The notes: generated by a model from the sequence alone, not told the origin. 64,000 nt of DNA from QHXM01 sp032160705 (GCA_032160705.1 JAVHVE010000018.1:87477-151476); one strand, 5' to 3'; shown: positions 18,995 through 28,139, counted from the first letter of the stretch. A program made the numbers and translations.

Positions 18995-20599
18995 GTGTTT
19001 ACGATTCAGGAAACGGAAGGATTAAAACGGCAATGGACTTTGCCTGCGGGCGGAAGCCTGACCATCGGTCGCGCGTATGACAATGACATCCGCATTGACG
19101 ACCTGCGCGTCTCGCGCCATCACGCCGTCCTGCGCTCCATCATGCGCGACCAGGCCGTCATCAGAAATGTGAGCAGCGGCAACCTGCTGCTCATCAACGG
19201 GCAGAATGTGAGCAACGAGGCGGGCGAGCGCGCCATCAGGGACGGCGACGAAATCAAAATCACCCCGGCCATCTTAACGGTCGCATGGGAAGACGAAAAT
19301 GTTCTGGGCTACACGGACGAGCCGCTTTCGGTGAGCACCACAATCATTCCGGCGACGAGCGGTTTTACCTCTCTCATCAGCGCGACGTTTACCGGACGCC
19401 TTTCAAAAGAAAGAGAGCTTCAAGAGTTGCGGCGCAAGGCCGAGATGCTGGCGCACCTCTGCGATATGAGCGCCGCCTTGGCCACGGTCTTCGATTCGAA
19501 GGCCATCCTCGAATACGCCACAGACATTGTGATGCGAATGATTAGCGCAGACTGCTGCGCGGCGCTGTTGGTCGAGCAAGGCGACGACCTGCAACCCGTC
19601 AGCATCCGCTTCCGCGATGAAAGCTCGCCTCTCGCACAGCAACCCCTGATTAGCCGGACTGCTGTTCGCACCGTAATTGAAAAGAACGTCATGCTTTCTT
19701 CACAAGACGTGCTTGGCGATGCAGACCTGCAAGTCAGCCGCATGACTATCATGCAGGGGATACGTTCCCTGGCCTGCGCTCCGCTCGCCGGACGCGAGGG
19801 CGTTTACGGAGCGCTCTACGTGGATCGTCGCGGCGCGCCCGAAGCGTTCACGGATTTGGATACCCAGTTGCTCGCGGCGGTGGCGGCGCAGGCGGCAACC
19901 GCAGTTGAATCCGCGCGCGCTCACGAGCGCGTCAAGCGCGAGACGCTCGCGCGCGCCGCCTTCGCGCGTTTTATGCCGGAGCATATTATTCGGGAGCTGG
20001 TTGAATGTCCCGAAAAATTCAATCTCGGCGGAATAAATCGCCGCATCACAGTGCTCTTCTGCGACGTGCGCGGCTTTGCGCGACTCGCGCATCGCGCGCC
20101 GCCCGAAACCATCGTTGATTTGCTCAATATTCTTTTCACGGAGATGGCAGCGGAGATTTTCCAGCACGAAGGAACGCTCAATAAATATCTTGGCGACGGG
20201 CTGATGGCGCTCTTCGGCGCGCCTGTCGGAGGCGATACGGATGCGGCTAACGCAGTCTCTGCGGCCATCGGAATGCAGCGCAGAATCAAGCAGGTCAATC
20301 TACAACTGGCGGCCAAGGGTTTGCCGAAAGTCACGCTCGGCATCGGCATCAACACGGGCGAAGCGACCGTCGGCTGCATCGGCGCTGAGCAGCGTTCGGA
20401 GTACACGGCCATCGGCGATACGGTCAACGTCGCTTCCCGCATCGAAGGCATCGCTAATCCCGGCCAGATTCTCGTCACACACGAGACTGTCAAAGAACTC
20501 GGCGACCAATTTCCACTGAGCAATCCCTGGATGGTCGAGGTCAAGCACATTGACGAACCTGTCGAGATTCACAGCGTTGAATACGAGACTTCCACATAG
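18995..20599 (+). CDS. FHA-GAF-class III adenylate cyclase
   Basis: A 534-residue soluble signalling enzyme predicted to make cAMP. An N-terminal FHA domain (about 1-95; LTIGRAYDNDIRID, VSRHHAVL) binds phosphothreonine. A GAF domain follows (about 150-305). The class III cyclase domain (about 345-530) has metal-binding Asp in VLFCDVRGF and GDGLMALFG, the substrate Lys in LNKYLGDG, and the transition-state pair in NVASRIE, so it appears catalytically complete. The start is a GTG preceded by GAGGCGGGGAA. The FHA domain suggests control by a Ser/Thr kinase, such as the kind encoded at 41961-43697. Confidence 0.9.
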   Translation: MFTIQETEGLKRQWTLPAGGSLTIGRAYDNDIRIDDLRVSRHHAVLRSIMRDQAVIRNVSSGNLLLINGQNVSNEAGERAIRDGDEIKITPAILTVAWEDENVLGYTDEPLSVSTTIIPATSGFTSLISATFTGRLSKERELQELRRKAEMLAHLCDMSAALATVFDSKAILEYATDIVMRMISADCCAALLVEQGDDLQPVSIRFRDESSPLAQQPLISRTAVRTVIEKNVMLSSQDVLGDADLQVSRMTIMQGIRSLACAPLAGREGVYGALYVDRRGAPEAFTDLDTQLLAAVAAQAATAVESARAHERVKRETLARAAFARFMPEHIIRELVECPEKFNLGGINRRITVLFCDVRGFARLAHRAPPETIVDLLNILFTEMAAEIFQHEGTLNKYLGDGLMALFGAPVGGDTDAANAVSAAIGMQRRIKQVNLQLAAKGLPKVTLGIGINTGEATVGCIGAEQRSEYTAIGDTVNVASRIEGIANPGQILVTHETVKELGDQFPLSNPWMVEVKHIDEPVEIHSVEYETST

Positions 20600-20610
20600 A
20601 ACAATCAGAA

Positions 20611-20905
20611 ATGCTCCCTAACATCAGTTCGACGCAAGTGTTGGGAAAACTGCCAATCCCATGTATCGAACTTCGTTCCCCGACTTGGGCATCGCAATCC
20701 CAATAAGAGAATTGCAGCCCGAAATAAGAGGGTCGCCTCCCTAAATCGGGAAGTCGCATCCCTTAATTGGGGAAGAGCCTCCCTTAATTGGGGAAGGCTT
20801 CCCGAATTTAGGGGAACGTATCCCGAAATCTGGGAAGCCTTCCCCAATTATGGGGCACGCTTCCTTGATTAAAGGGCACATATCCCCAATTAAGGGATTG
20901 TCGTT
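20611..20905. repeat. 21-nt-period array A
   Basis: About 13 units spaced 21 nt apart (occasionally 19-20). Each carries TCCC, a 5-7 nt AT-rich centre and GGGA, as in TCCCTTAATTGGGGA. TCCC-like anchors fall near 20615, 20656, 20677, 20698, 20717, 20738, 20759, 20780, 20800, 20821, 20841, 20862 and 20883. Every unit is a small dyad, placed on the same helix face at two turns. It lies between the converging cyclase and feo genes. The 20-nt steps would break any reading frame, which argues against coding. Confidence 0.85.
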
Positions 20906-20908
20906 ATC

Positions 20909-21139
20909 CTACTTGGTGTGTGAAGAGGTTCTGGAGCGGCTGATTTCGACGAAGACTGTTCTTGGCGTCGTGGGTTTCGATTTTTGATCGCTGCCGCAAG
21001 TGCCGCAGCCCGTCTCACACGAGACGGCAGCGTTTCTCGCTGACCGAAATGAGCGCAGGCGCGACCATGCCCGACGCCCCGTGTAAGCAAGAGCCGCCAG
21101 GATAATGAGCGCCACCGCGATTGCTTGCCAGTCAATCAT
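20909..21139 (-). CDS. FeoB-associated Cys-rich membrane protein
   Basis: A 76-residue protein with an N-terminal membrane helix (IDWQAIAVALIILAALAYTG) and then a basic stretch and the cysteine cluster CETGCGTCG. This is the layout of the small FeoB-associated proteins encoded right after feoB in many bacteria. It begins 11 nt past the feoB stop codon with GAAGAGG in front. It probably assists ferrous iron transport at the inner membrane, by analogy only. Confidence 0.82.
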   Translation of the reverse strand: MIDWQAIAVALIILAALAYTGRRAWSRLRSFRSARNAAVSCETGCGTCGSDQKSKPTTPRTVFVEISRSRTSSHTK

Positions 21140-21150
21140 CTCAAGCCTCT

Positions 21151-23325
21151 TCAACTAAAGCCCAGCAGACGCCCGCCCTGATACGTGATGAATGATGCGA
21201 TGTACGCGAGCACAGTCATGTAAGCGACCATGAAGAGCGGCCACCGCCAGGAGTTTGTCTCACGCCGGACAATGGCGACCGTTGACATGCACTGCATCGC
21301 CAGCACGAAGAAGACCATCATCGAGAGCGCGACGAGCGGCGTCCATGCTGGGCTTCCATCATCCCTTTTTGCCTCGCGCACCGCGCCCACAAGCGAATCG
21401 GATTCGGCATCTTCGCCGTCACCCACGTTGTAAATGATGCTCAAGGTCGAGACCAGAGTTTCTCTGGCGGCAAAGGAAGAGATCAGCGCAACGCCCATCT
21501 TCCAGTCGAACCCGAGAGGCTTGATGGCAGGCTCTATAAAACGGCCAGCGCGACCGGCAAAGCTCTGGCGCAACTGCTCGCCGTGCTGGTCAACCTCGCC
21601 AGTCGAATCGGAAGAAACCTGCGCCGTCCCGCTCGAATTCGCGTTCGGCTTTTCCATGCGCGGGAACGTCGCCAGCGCCCAGAGGATGATCGAAATGGCG
21701 AGGATGACCGTCCCGGCGCGTTTCATAAAAAGCATTGCGCGCGAAATCATCATCTGCAAGATCGTCAGCAGATTCGGCACGCGATAGGGTGGCATCTCAA
21801 GCACGAGCGGCGGCGTCGGAGCTTTCAAAATAGTTCGCTTCAAAACCCACGCGACGCCGATGGCGACGAAGATGCCGAGCAGGTACATCGCCATAATCAG
21901 GAGCGCGCCCGTTGAGATAAAACCGAAAACCATCTTCCCCGAAAAGAACGCCCCAATCATCAGCGTGTAGACCGGCAGTCGCGCCGAACAACTCATGAAC
22001 GGAGCGATCATAATCGTCGCCAGCCGATCTTTCGGATTCTCAATGGTGCGCGTGGCCATGATGCCCGGAATCGCACAGGCGAAACTGCTCAGGAGCGGCA
22101 TGAACGCTTTGCCGTGAAGCCCGACGCCGCGCATCAGGCGATCCATCAGAAACGCCGCCCGCGCCATGTAGCCAGTGTCTTCCAGAATAGCTATGAAAAA
22201 GAAGAGCAACAGAATCTGCGGCAGAAAGACAAGGACTCCGCCTACGCCCGCGATGATCCCGTCAACCAGCAAGTCTCTCAGCAACCCCGGCTGAAGAAGA
22301 CTGCCCACCGCTTCGCCCAGGCGACCGAAACCTTTATCAATCAAATCCATCGGGAGCGATGCCCACGAAAAGATGGTCTGGAAAACCAGAAGCATGACGA
22401 CGATCAAAATCAAAGGGCCTAAAAATTTGTGCGTGAGGATGCGATCAATGCGTTCGGTCGCCGTCAGACCCTGACTCGCGCTGCCTCGAACGGAAAGGGC
22501 TGCGACCTGCTCGATCCAGTTGTAGCGGGCAAGCACAGGCTCCTGCCACCAGTTCGGATTGGATTTTGAGAGGCGTTCACGCGCGCGCCTTGCTGCCGCT
22601 TTGCGCGGCTCGCTCTCCGGCAATTCCTCCGCGTAAATGTCGCGCAAGGCCGTATGCCGGTCAACGGAGTTGCCGTTATTTCCGATAATCAACGCCAACT
22701 CTTGCTCGGCTATCTCGGAAAGACGCCAGCCCGCGCCCGCACCGGTTTTCTGCGATGACTTGAGCACCGCCTCGGCCAGCGCATCGAAGCCAATGTGCTG
22801 CATGACCACTACGGGGACGACCATCACGCCGAGTGCTTCAGAGAGCTTCTGCTCATCAATCAACAGCTTTCGCTTCTCGGCCAGATCAACCATCGTCAGT
22901 GCGATGACGAGCGGACGCCCGTATTCGAGAAGCTGTGTCACCAGATAAAGATTGCGTTCGAGATTGGTGGCGTCAACGACCGCCACGATCACGTCCGGCG
23001 CAGCAAGATCGGGAATTCGCCCCTTAATCACATCGCGCGCGATTCGTTCGTCCATCGAAGCGGCATCGAGGCTATACAGGCCGGGTAAATCTATCAGCAG
23101 CGCCTGCGGCAGATCGGGCGCGAGCGTCCAAGCGCCTTCTTTGCGCTCCACAGTTACGCCCGGATAATTGGCCACCTTCTGCCGCAGACCCGTCAGCGCA
23201 TTAAAGAGTGTGGTCTTGCCCGCGTTCGGATTGCCCGCCAGCGCAATGATGAGCGGACGCATCTCGCTCGCCGCGCCATTGTCAGACGGGGCGATGAGGG
23301 GAGGGGATTCAAGGGTAGCACTCAT
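21151..23325 (-). CDS. feoB: Ferrous iron transport protein B
   Basis: A 724-residue inner-membrane Fe(II) transporter. The N-terminal G-domain has GNPNAGKTTLFNALTG (G1), DLPGLYSLDAAS (G3) and the guanine-specificity segment TMVDLAEK (NKxD replaced by TMVD, as in many FeoB). The membrane part carries LPQILLLFFFIAILEDTGYMAR and the two Gate motifs with FSSFACAIPGIMATR and PFMSCSARLPVYTLMIGAF. An ATG at 23325 is chosen; an ATG three codons earlier is formed by the flanking heptad repeat H2. It is the middle gene of feoA-feoB-small protein. Confidence 0.95.
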   Translation of the reverse strand: MSATLESPPLIAPSDNGAASEMRPLIIALAGNPNAGKTTLFNALTGLRQKVANYPGVTVERKEGAWTLAPDLPQALLIDLPGLYSLDAASMDERIARDVIKGRIPDLAAPDVIVAVVDATNLERNLYLVTQLLEYGRPLVIALTMVDLAEKRKLLIDEQKLSEALGVMVVPVVVMQHIGFDALAEAVLKSSQKTGAGAGWRLSEIAEQELALIIGNNGNSVDRHTALRDIYAEELPESEPRKAAARRARERLSKSNPNWWQEPVLARYNWIEQVAALSVRGSASQGLTATERIDRILTHKFLGPLILIVVMLLVFQTIFSWASLPMDLIDKGFGRLGEAVGSLLQPGLLRDLLVDGIIAGVGGVLVFLPQILLLFFFIAILEDTGYMARAAFLMDRLMRGVGLHGKAFMPLLSSFACAIPGIMATRTIENPKDRLATIMIAPFMSCSARLPVYTLMIGAFFSGKMVFGFISTGALLIMAMYLLGIFVAIGVAWVLKRTILKAPTPPLVLEMPPYRVPNLLTILQMMISRAMLFMKRAGTVILAISIILWALATFPRMEKPNANSSGTAQVSSDSTGEVDQHGEQLRQSFAGRAGRFIEPAIKPLGFDWKMGVALISSFAARETLVSTLSIIYNVGDGEDAESDSLVGAVREAKRDDGSPAWTPLVALSMMVFFVLAMQCMSTVAIVRRETNSWRWPLFMVAYMTVLAYIASFITYQGGRLLGFS

Positions 23326-23332
23326 GAAAGTC

Positions 23333-23415
23333 ATGAGTGATGAGTACTGAATAATAAGTGATGAGTAAAAGAAAGAGTTCTTAACTCATCACTCATTACT
23401 CATTACTCATCACTT
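23333..23415. repeat. Heptad-repeat hairpin H2 between feoA and feoB
   Basis: The right arm is ACTCATC/ACTCATT words repeated with a period of 7 (23381-23415), and the left arm (about 23334-23369) is its complement with about 5 mismatches in 35. The loop is about 11 nt. The feoA stop codon and its last residues (SDE) lie inside the right arm, and the feoB start region abuts the left arm. Confidence 0.85.
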
Positions 23416-23720
23416 GTGATGGTTACTAAAATCGTTTGTGCTTCGGTGCGTCTGAGAGCCAGGTGATAGCCGCGCACTCGAATTTCTATCGGATCGCCGA
23501 GCGGCGCGGCCTTGATGACGCGAACGGGCGCTCCGGGCACGACACCCATCTCCATCAAACGACGGGCAATTGTGCCTGAGCCGTTAATGGCAATCACGCG
23601 TGCTTGCGCGCCGATGGGCAATCTCGCCAGCGACAACCCATCCGTCGCCTCTGGATGTGAATTCAATATGCGCATCAAGGGGGTTTGTTGCATCTGCTCC
23701 CGATAGGCCAGACTCTTCAT
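23403..23720 (-). CDS. feoA: Ferrous iron transport protein A
   Basis: A 105-residue SH3-like FeoA: LSLARLPIGAQARVIAINGSGTIARRLMEMGVVPGAPVRVIKAAPLG with the strand EIRVRGYHLALRRTEAQTILV. It supports FeoB-mediated Fe(II) uptake. The family core starts near residue 30, so a shorter start is possible: the ATG at 23693 has GGGAG immediately upstream, whereas 23720 has none. The last few codons come from the heptad repeat. Confidence 0.88.
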   Translation of the reverse strand: MKSLAYREQMQQTPLMRILNSHPEATDGLSLARLPIGAQARVIAINGSGTIARRLMEMGVVPGAPVRVIKAAPLGDPIEIRVRGYHLALRRTEAQTILVTITSDE

Positions 23721-23794
23721 CCGGCAGTTCTCAACTTAGAAATCTCAACTGGCGATTAAGAGTTCGCTTTCGCCAGCAGGAAGTATAGGCTAAT

Positions 23795-23809
23795 TGAAAA
23801 TAAATTTCA
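23795..23809. promoter_or_regulatory. Possible Fur box upstream of feoA
   Basis: TGAAAAT-A-AATTTCA is a 7-1-7 dyad with one mismatch between its halves, close to the Fur consensus TGATAAT-n-ATTATCA. It lies 75-90 bp upstream of the feoA start, the expected place for iron repression. A Fur-family gene is in the window at 33604-34101. Confidence 0.5.
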
Positions 23810-23869
23810 ATTTCAGATTCACGGGGCAGGGCGCATGGGGCGTGGGAGGGATTTCCTGAAGAGCTTGTT

Positions 23870-25402
23870 TTATTGCTGGGTGACCGGAATGATTGCCAGG
23901 TCGGCGCGTACCTGGCCGATTTGAGTCATGGCCGCGACGCGCAGAGGCAAGCGACGACGATCCTCGCTGACCCACAGGCGCAGGGCATATTTATCTGGTT
24001 GCGGGTCGTCGGTGGTGAGCGAAAGCTGGACGGCAGGAATTTGCTGCCCGCCGAGCTGGATGTTTTCACGCTTGAGCGAAGTGATGAAGAGCGTGCGCGG
24101 GCGTTGATTGACCAGAATGGTCACGGCATTGCGCTTCGGTGGAGCGAGATTGAACGAGCGCAGAGCGTAGAAGACAGAGATGAAATCATGCGTGCCGACC
24201 GGAATCTCTATGGCGACGCCTGCGCCTGTGACGGCGCTGCCACGATCCTGATCAACCGTGAAAACCTCGTTGGTGCGGTTGCGTCCTTCCAACAGGTTCA
24301 ACTCCGTGCGAAATGGAAGCAGCGTGGCTGGATCAACGTAGGAGTTGATTTGATCGTTGGCGAAAAAGATGCGCGAGATTACCGCAGAGGTCTGGGCTTT
24401 GACGGTCAGCAAGAGGCCGTCGCGGTTAAAGTATTTGGCGCGTGGGCGAACCTGAAAAGAAGCCGTGCCAGCCGCCTGCGTTGAATTGCCTAGAAAAACG
24501 TTGAAGTTAAGCTGCTCTCCGGCTTTGAAGGGCAATTCGGAAGGAAGCGGAGCGCCCGACGTTGGCACGCTCGCGCCGGGAGTTATCACCGGGGGAGCAA
24601 CGACGGGCGGAGCCGTTGCTGCTGGCGTGATGAATTCCGACCCGGCAAGCTCTGCACGAATCTCGCCGGAGCGATGCCGCGCTGTTATCAGCACAGGCAC
24701 GTGTCGCTCGTCATCGCTGAAATAGATTCGGATACGGTAATCGTTAACTTCGGAATTATTGGGCACGCGCACCTGCGTGACGATGGTATTGAAAGACCCG
24801 ACGTTGGTTTTCATCACCTCGCGACCCGTGACGCTCAGCTCCGCGCTGTACTCGTCAAGATCGCTCCGCACATTGAAGTAATATTTCCCGCCGTGCACGA
24901 GCGGCAGAGCGCGCAAACGGTAGAGCACGGAGAGAAAATCGTAAGTGCCGGGGAATGCTCCGGTGCGGAGCTTGGGCGGAATCGCGGTTGTTCCGGCGGG
25001 CTGGTTATATTCGCTCGAAGTGTCAGACGTTCGCCCACCCTCGCGAATCACTTGCTGCGTGCGAAAGGGAAGCCCCGACTCAGGGTCTATGTAGGTCGTG
25101 TAATCGTTGTTGATGGAATAGAGGGCAGCGTTGACGACGCCTGTCGTTTCGACGTGCGCGCGCAGTTGCAGGCCGTCGCGCGTAAAGAATGTCCCGCGCT
25201 CGGCCACGAGCATCTGGATATGCGCCGCATCAACGAAGTTTGAGAAGGTGACATTGTAGGTCAGCAGTTCTCCCACCTGGTACGGAGCTTTCGAGAACGG
25301 AACGTCAACCGTCTCATCTTTGCGCTGTGCAGAGAGCGGCGACGTTGCGGCAAGCGCAAGCATGACCAGAAATCCGGCGATTGTTTTCAGATAACGATTC
25401 AA
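23870..25402 (-). CDS. Exported protein with two DUF3108 domains
   Basis: The 510-residue protein has a signal peptide (FLVMLALAATSPLSAQ) and two tandem copies of the same beta-rich domain (about 35-245 and 285-505). Repeated landmarks are YQVGELLTYNVTFSNF / FKAGEQLNFNVFLGNS, FFTRDGLQLRAHVET / YFNRDGLLLTVKAQT, YIDPESGLPFRTQQ / YVDPATLLPFRTEL and YDFLSVLYRLRALPL / HDFISVFYALRSFNL. This matches DUF3108, a periplasmic family without a fixed function. A Pro/Val-rich linker joins the copies. The duplication within one chain is unusual. Confidence 0.82.
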   Translation of the reverse strand: MNRYLKTIAGFLVMLALAATSPLSAQRKDETVDVPFSKAPYQVGELLTYNVTFSNFVDAAHIQMLVAERGTFFTRDGLQLRAHVETTGVVNAALYSINNDYTTYIDPESGLPFRTQQVIREGGRTSDTSSEYNQPAGTTAIPPKLRTGAFPGTYDFLSVLYRLRALPLVHGGKYYFNVRSDLDEYSAELSVTGREVMKTNVGSFNTIVTQVRVPNNSEVNDYRIRIYFSDDERHVPVLITARHRSGEIRAELAGSEFITPAATAPPVVAPPVITPGASVPTSGAPLPSELPFKAGEQLNFNVFLGNSTQAAGTASFQVRPRAKYFNRDGLLLTVKAQTSAVISRIFFANDQINSYVDPATLLPFRTELNLLEGRNRTNEVFTVDQDRGSAVTGAGVAIEIPVGTHDFISVFYALRSFNLAPPKRNAVTILVNQRPRTLFITSLKRENIQLGGQQIPAVQLSLTTDDPQPDKYALRLWVSEDRRRLPLRVAAMTQIGQVRADLAIIPVTQQ

Positions 25403-25528
25403 ATGTGAATCCCCTTCAAAAGAGATAAGTGAAATCGGGGCAAGCTTTCAAAGAGACCGAGCAGAGCGTGCGCTTGATCTTACACGCCGTCTTAGTCTGT
25501 GTAGTTCCTCTTTCACCGGGCAAGTAAA

Positions 25529-26263
25529 TCAAAACTCGTCAAATTCCGCGAGCCAGTCGCGCACGCGAACGCGTTTTGAAAGAAGCGCCATGTGGCCTGT
25601 ACCCTCCAGCAGCTTGAGCCTTGAGCGCGGCAACGCGGCGGCCATCACACGCGCCGCCGCCACAGCATCAAGCAAATGATCCGCTGTCCCCGCAACTACG
25701 AGCGCAGGAACATTAATCTCCGGCAAGTGCGCGCGCAAATCCGTTCCCCTGATGATTCGCAAGCGCGCCAGATAGCCTTCAGGTCGCACGTGCCGCGTGT
25801 GCTCACGAAACGCGCGCCTGTCCTCCTCTTCCACGTCGTCGCTAAAGAGCGTGCGTGGAGCGGTCTTCGTGCGATAAGCCTTCAGTAAAGAATACGGTAA
25901 AACGGAGTAGAGTGCGACTCCAAGATTGATTTTAGCGCGGTGAGGGAAGGAGGCAAAGGAGTTGACGAGAATCATCCGCTCGAAATAATTGGGATACCGG
26001 AGCGCCGCCGCCAGCACCAGTAGCCCGCCGAAAGATTCGCCCAGGACAGTCACCCGCTCGAATCCGGCATCGCGGATTACCCGGATGAGGTCGTCAACCA
26101 GCTCACGCATTCCATAGCGACCTTCCGGGCGCAAAGGGAAATTAATCACCGTATGGTCGCGCTGAAGGTCAATGGCCTGCTTATAAAAATTCTTTCCCGT
26201 TCCCTCAATTCCTGAAACGTACAGAAACGCGGGGCCGCTTCCTTGTTTATGATACTCAGGCAT
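25529..26263 (-). CDS. Alpha/beta hydrolase
   Basis: A 244-residue alpha/beta hydrolase with nucleophile elbow VLGESFGGLLVL (Ser at about residue 90), acid Asp in VVAGTADHLLDA and catalytic His in LEGTGHMALL. The HG region reads FLYVSGIEGTGKNF. It could be an esterase, lipase or peptidase. The ATG at 26263 overlaps the pyrF stop codon by 8 nt, showing translational coupling; the open frame upstream belongs to pyrF sequence. No pyrimidine role is implied. Confidence 0.8.
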   Translation of the reverse strand: MPEYHKQGSGPAFLYVSGIEGTGKNFYKQAIDLQRDHTVINFPLRPEGRYGMRELVDDLIRVIRDAGFERVTVLGESFGGLLVLAAALRYPNYFERMILVNSFASFPHRAKINLGVALYSVLPYSLLKAYRTKTAPRTLFSDDVEEEDRRAFREHTRHVRPEGYLARLRIIRGTDLRAHLPEINVPALVVAGTADHLLDAVAAARVMAAALPRSRLKLLEGTGHMALLSKRVRVRDWLAEFDEF

Positions 26264-26987
26264 CAGCTTGCTGCATTTCCTCAATAATTTGTTGGGCTGC
26301 ATGAGCCGGGTCAGACGCTTTAAGAATTGGGCGTCCGACGACCAGATAATCTGCTCCGGCGCGCACGGCTTCGGCGGGCGTCATCACACGCCGTTGATCG
26401 TCGCTGGCCGCACCTGTGGGGCGCACGCCGGGTGCGACGACGACGAAATTTCGCCGCGTAACAGTTTCCCTGATTAATTTAACTTCGTGTGGCGAGGCGA
26501 CGACACCGTCCAGACCGGCGGCGTCTGCGAGCTGCGTCATGCGCTTGACTTGCTCCTGTGTGCTTGAAGAAAAACCCGCTTCCGCGAGCGTCGAATCATC
26601 AAAACTCGTCAGCACGGTGATACCGATGATGAGAGGACGTTTGATTCCTTCACGTTCTGCCGCCTCTGCCACGGCGTCTGCCGTGCGCCGCATCATCTCA
26701 CTTCCGCCGCAGGCATGTACGTCGAAGATACTAACGCCAAGATGCGCGGCTTCCACCCCCGCGCTGGCAACCGTGTGCGGGATATCATGAAATTTCAAAT
26801 CCAGAAAAACGCGACCACCTGCTCGTACTATCTCACGCACGATGCCCGGCCCGGCGGCGGTGAAAAGTTGCGAGCCTACTTTGAACATGCCTGCCACATC
26901 CTTGAGGGCGAAGAAAAGGTTGAGCGCCTCGCGCGCCGTCTCAACATCGAGAGCGACGATCAGGTTGTTTTTCGCAGCCTGCTCCAT
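26256..26987 (-). CDS. pyrF: Orotidine 5'-phosphate decarboxylase
   Basis: Last step of de novo UMP synthesis (OMP to UMP). The 243-residue barrel has LIVALDVETAREAL at the start, the catalytic FLDLKFHDIPHTV (DxKxxD) at about residues 60-72, VVAPGVRP and the phosphate-binding DYLVVGRPI near the C-terminus. It is 34 bp downstream of pyrD on the same strand and overlaps the following hydrolase gene. Confidence 0.95.
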   Translation of the reverse strand: MEQAAKNNLIVALDVETAREALNLFFALKDVAGMFKVGSQLFTAAGPGIVREIVRAGGRVFLDLKFHDIPHTVASAGVEAAHLGVSIFDVHACGGSEMMRRTADAVAEAAEREGIKRPLIIGITVLTSFDDSTLAEAGFSSSTQEQVKRMTQLADAAGLDGVVASPHEVKLIRETVTRRNFVVVAPGVRPTGAASDDQRRVMTPAEAVRAGADYLVVGRPILKASDPAHAAQQIIEEMQQADA

Positions 26988-27020
26988 TAAAGGTTTACCC
27001 CTTCCGGCGTTCTAAAAAAA

Positions 27021-28139
27021 TCAGGCAGCGGCCAATTCTTCTGCCCGGCAGCCGACTGCTTCATCCAGTGTGCTGAGACCTTGCTTGCTCAAAATCTCTG
27101 CTAAACCTTCGTTGATGTCGCGCGCGACTCCGATGCCTTGATAAATTAAGCCCGTGTAAAGTTGAATCAAACTCGCTCCGGCGCTGACTTTCTCCCAGGC
27201 GTCACGCGCTGTGAAGACACCGCCGACGCCGATAATCGTCATGCGCCCGCGCGTCAGACGATAAAGAGCGGCGATGATCGCGGTCGAGCGCGAGCCAAGC
27301 GGCGCGCCACTCAATCCGCCTTCACCGCAGGCAGCAACTCTCTCCGGGGATGTCCGTAACCCTTCGCGGCTCGTCGTCGTGTTCGTGGCGATGATGCCAG
27401 CCAGATTAGCACGCAACGCTATCTCGACGATTGCTTCTAAATCCCGATGATCGAGATCGGGCGCAATCTTGACGAGCAAGGGAACAGGTTGACGAGGTGG
27501 ATGCTCGCCAGCCAACTCTTGATTCCGTTTTTGCAGCGCAGAGAGTAGCGCAGCAAGCGCCTCAGGTCGTTGAAGCTCTCGCAGGTTGGGCGTGTTGGGT
27601 GAACTGACATTGACAACAATGTAATCCGCCAGCGCGTGTACCAGCTCGAAACTCGCCAGATAATCACGGGTCGCATCTTCCAGCGCAACTGCGCGGCTCT
27701 TGCCGATATTGATGCCGAGCACACAGTCGGGGCGATTCGCGGCAAGCTGCTCAGCGAGTGCCGCAGCACCACGATTGTTGAAACCCTGACGATTGATTAA
27801 GGCGCTGTCAAGCGGAAGACGAAATAAGCGCGGGTGCGGATTGCCCGGCTGCGGCTGGTGCGTCACCGTGCCGACTTCTATAAAGCCAAACCCGAGCGCG
27901 GCGAGATACCGAGCCGCCACCCCGTTCTTATCAAATCCCGCCGCCAGGCCGATGGGATTTGGAAAGTTGAGTCCGAAGCGGCGCACCTCTCCGAACGGCG
28001 CGCGGCTGAATCGCCGCGCAACGATGCTTCGTGCCCATTTCGTTCCAAGCGTGAAGGCGAGTGCGTCCAACGCCATCTCGTGCGCCCGCTCAGGCGGCAG
28101 GTGGAAGAGTAGGGGACGCAGAATGGAGCGATAGAGCAT
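27021..28139 (-). CDS. pyrD: Dihydroorotate dehydrogenase (quinone), class 2
   Basis: Membrane-associated flavoenzyme oxidising dihydroorotate to orotate with quinone as acceptor. The 372-residue protein has the class 2 N-terminal helix (LYRSILRPLLFHLPPERAHEMALDAL), NPIGLAAGFDKNG, EVGTVTHQPQPGNPHPRLFRL, the catalytic Ser loop VNVSSPNTPNLRELQ, LVKIAPDL and IIGVGGVFTARDAWEKVSAGA. The ATG at 28139 matches the family start; the frame continues upstream only through heptad hairpin H3. Confidence 0.95.
   Translation of the reverse strand: MLYRSILRPLLFHLPPERAHEMALDALAFTLGTKWARSIVARRFSRAPFGEVRRFGLNFPNPIGLAAGFDKNGVAARYLAALGFGFIEVGTVTHQPQPGNPHPRLFRLPLDSALINRQGFNNRGAAALAEQLAANRPDCVLGINIGKSRAVALEDATRDYLASFELVHALADYIVVNVSSPNTPNLRELQRPEALAALLSALQKRNQELAGEHPPRQPVPLLVKIAPDLDHRDLEAIVEIALRANLAGIIATNTTTSREGLRTSPERVAACGEGGLSGAPLGSRSTAIIAALYRLTRGRMTIIGVGGVFTARDAWEKVSAGASLIQLYTGLIYQGIGVARDINEGLAEILSKQGLSTLDEAVGCRAEELAAA

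Noticed and set aside
20611..20905. Regular repeats suggesting a CRISPR array
   Set aside because: Units are only 21 nt, degenerate along their whole length and have no unique spacers; no cas genes are in the window. The same holds for arrays B and C.
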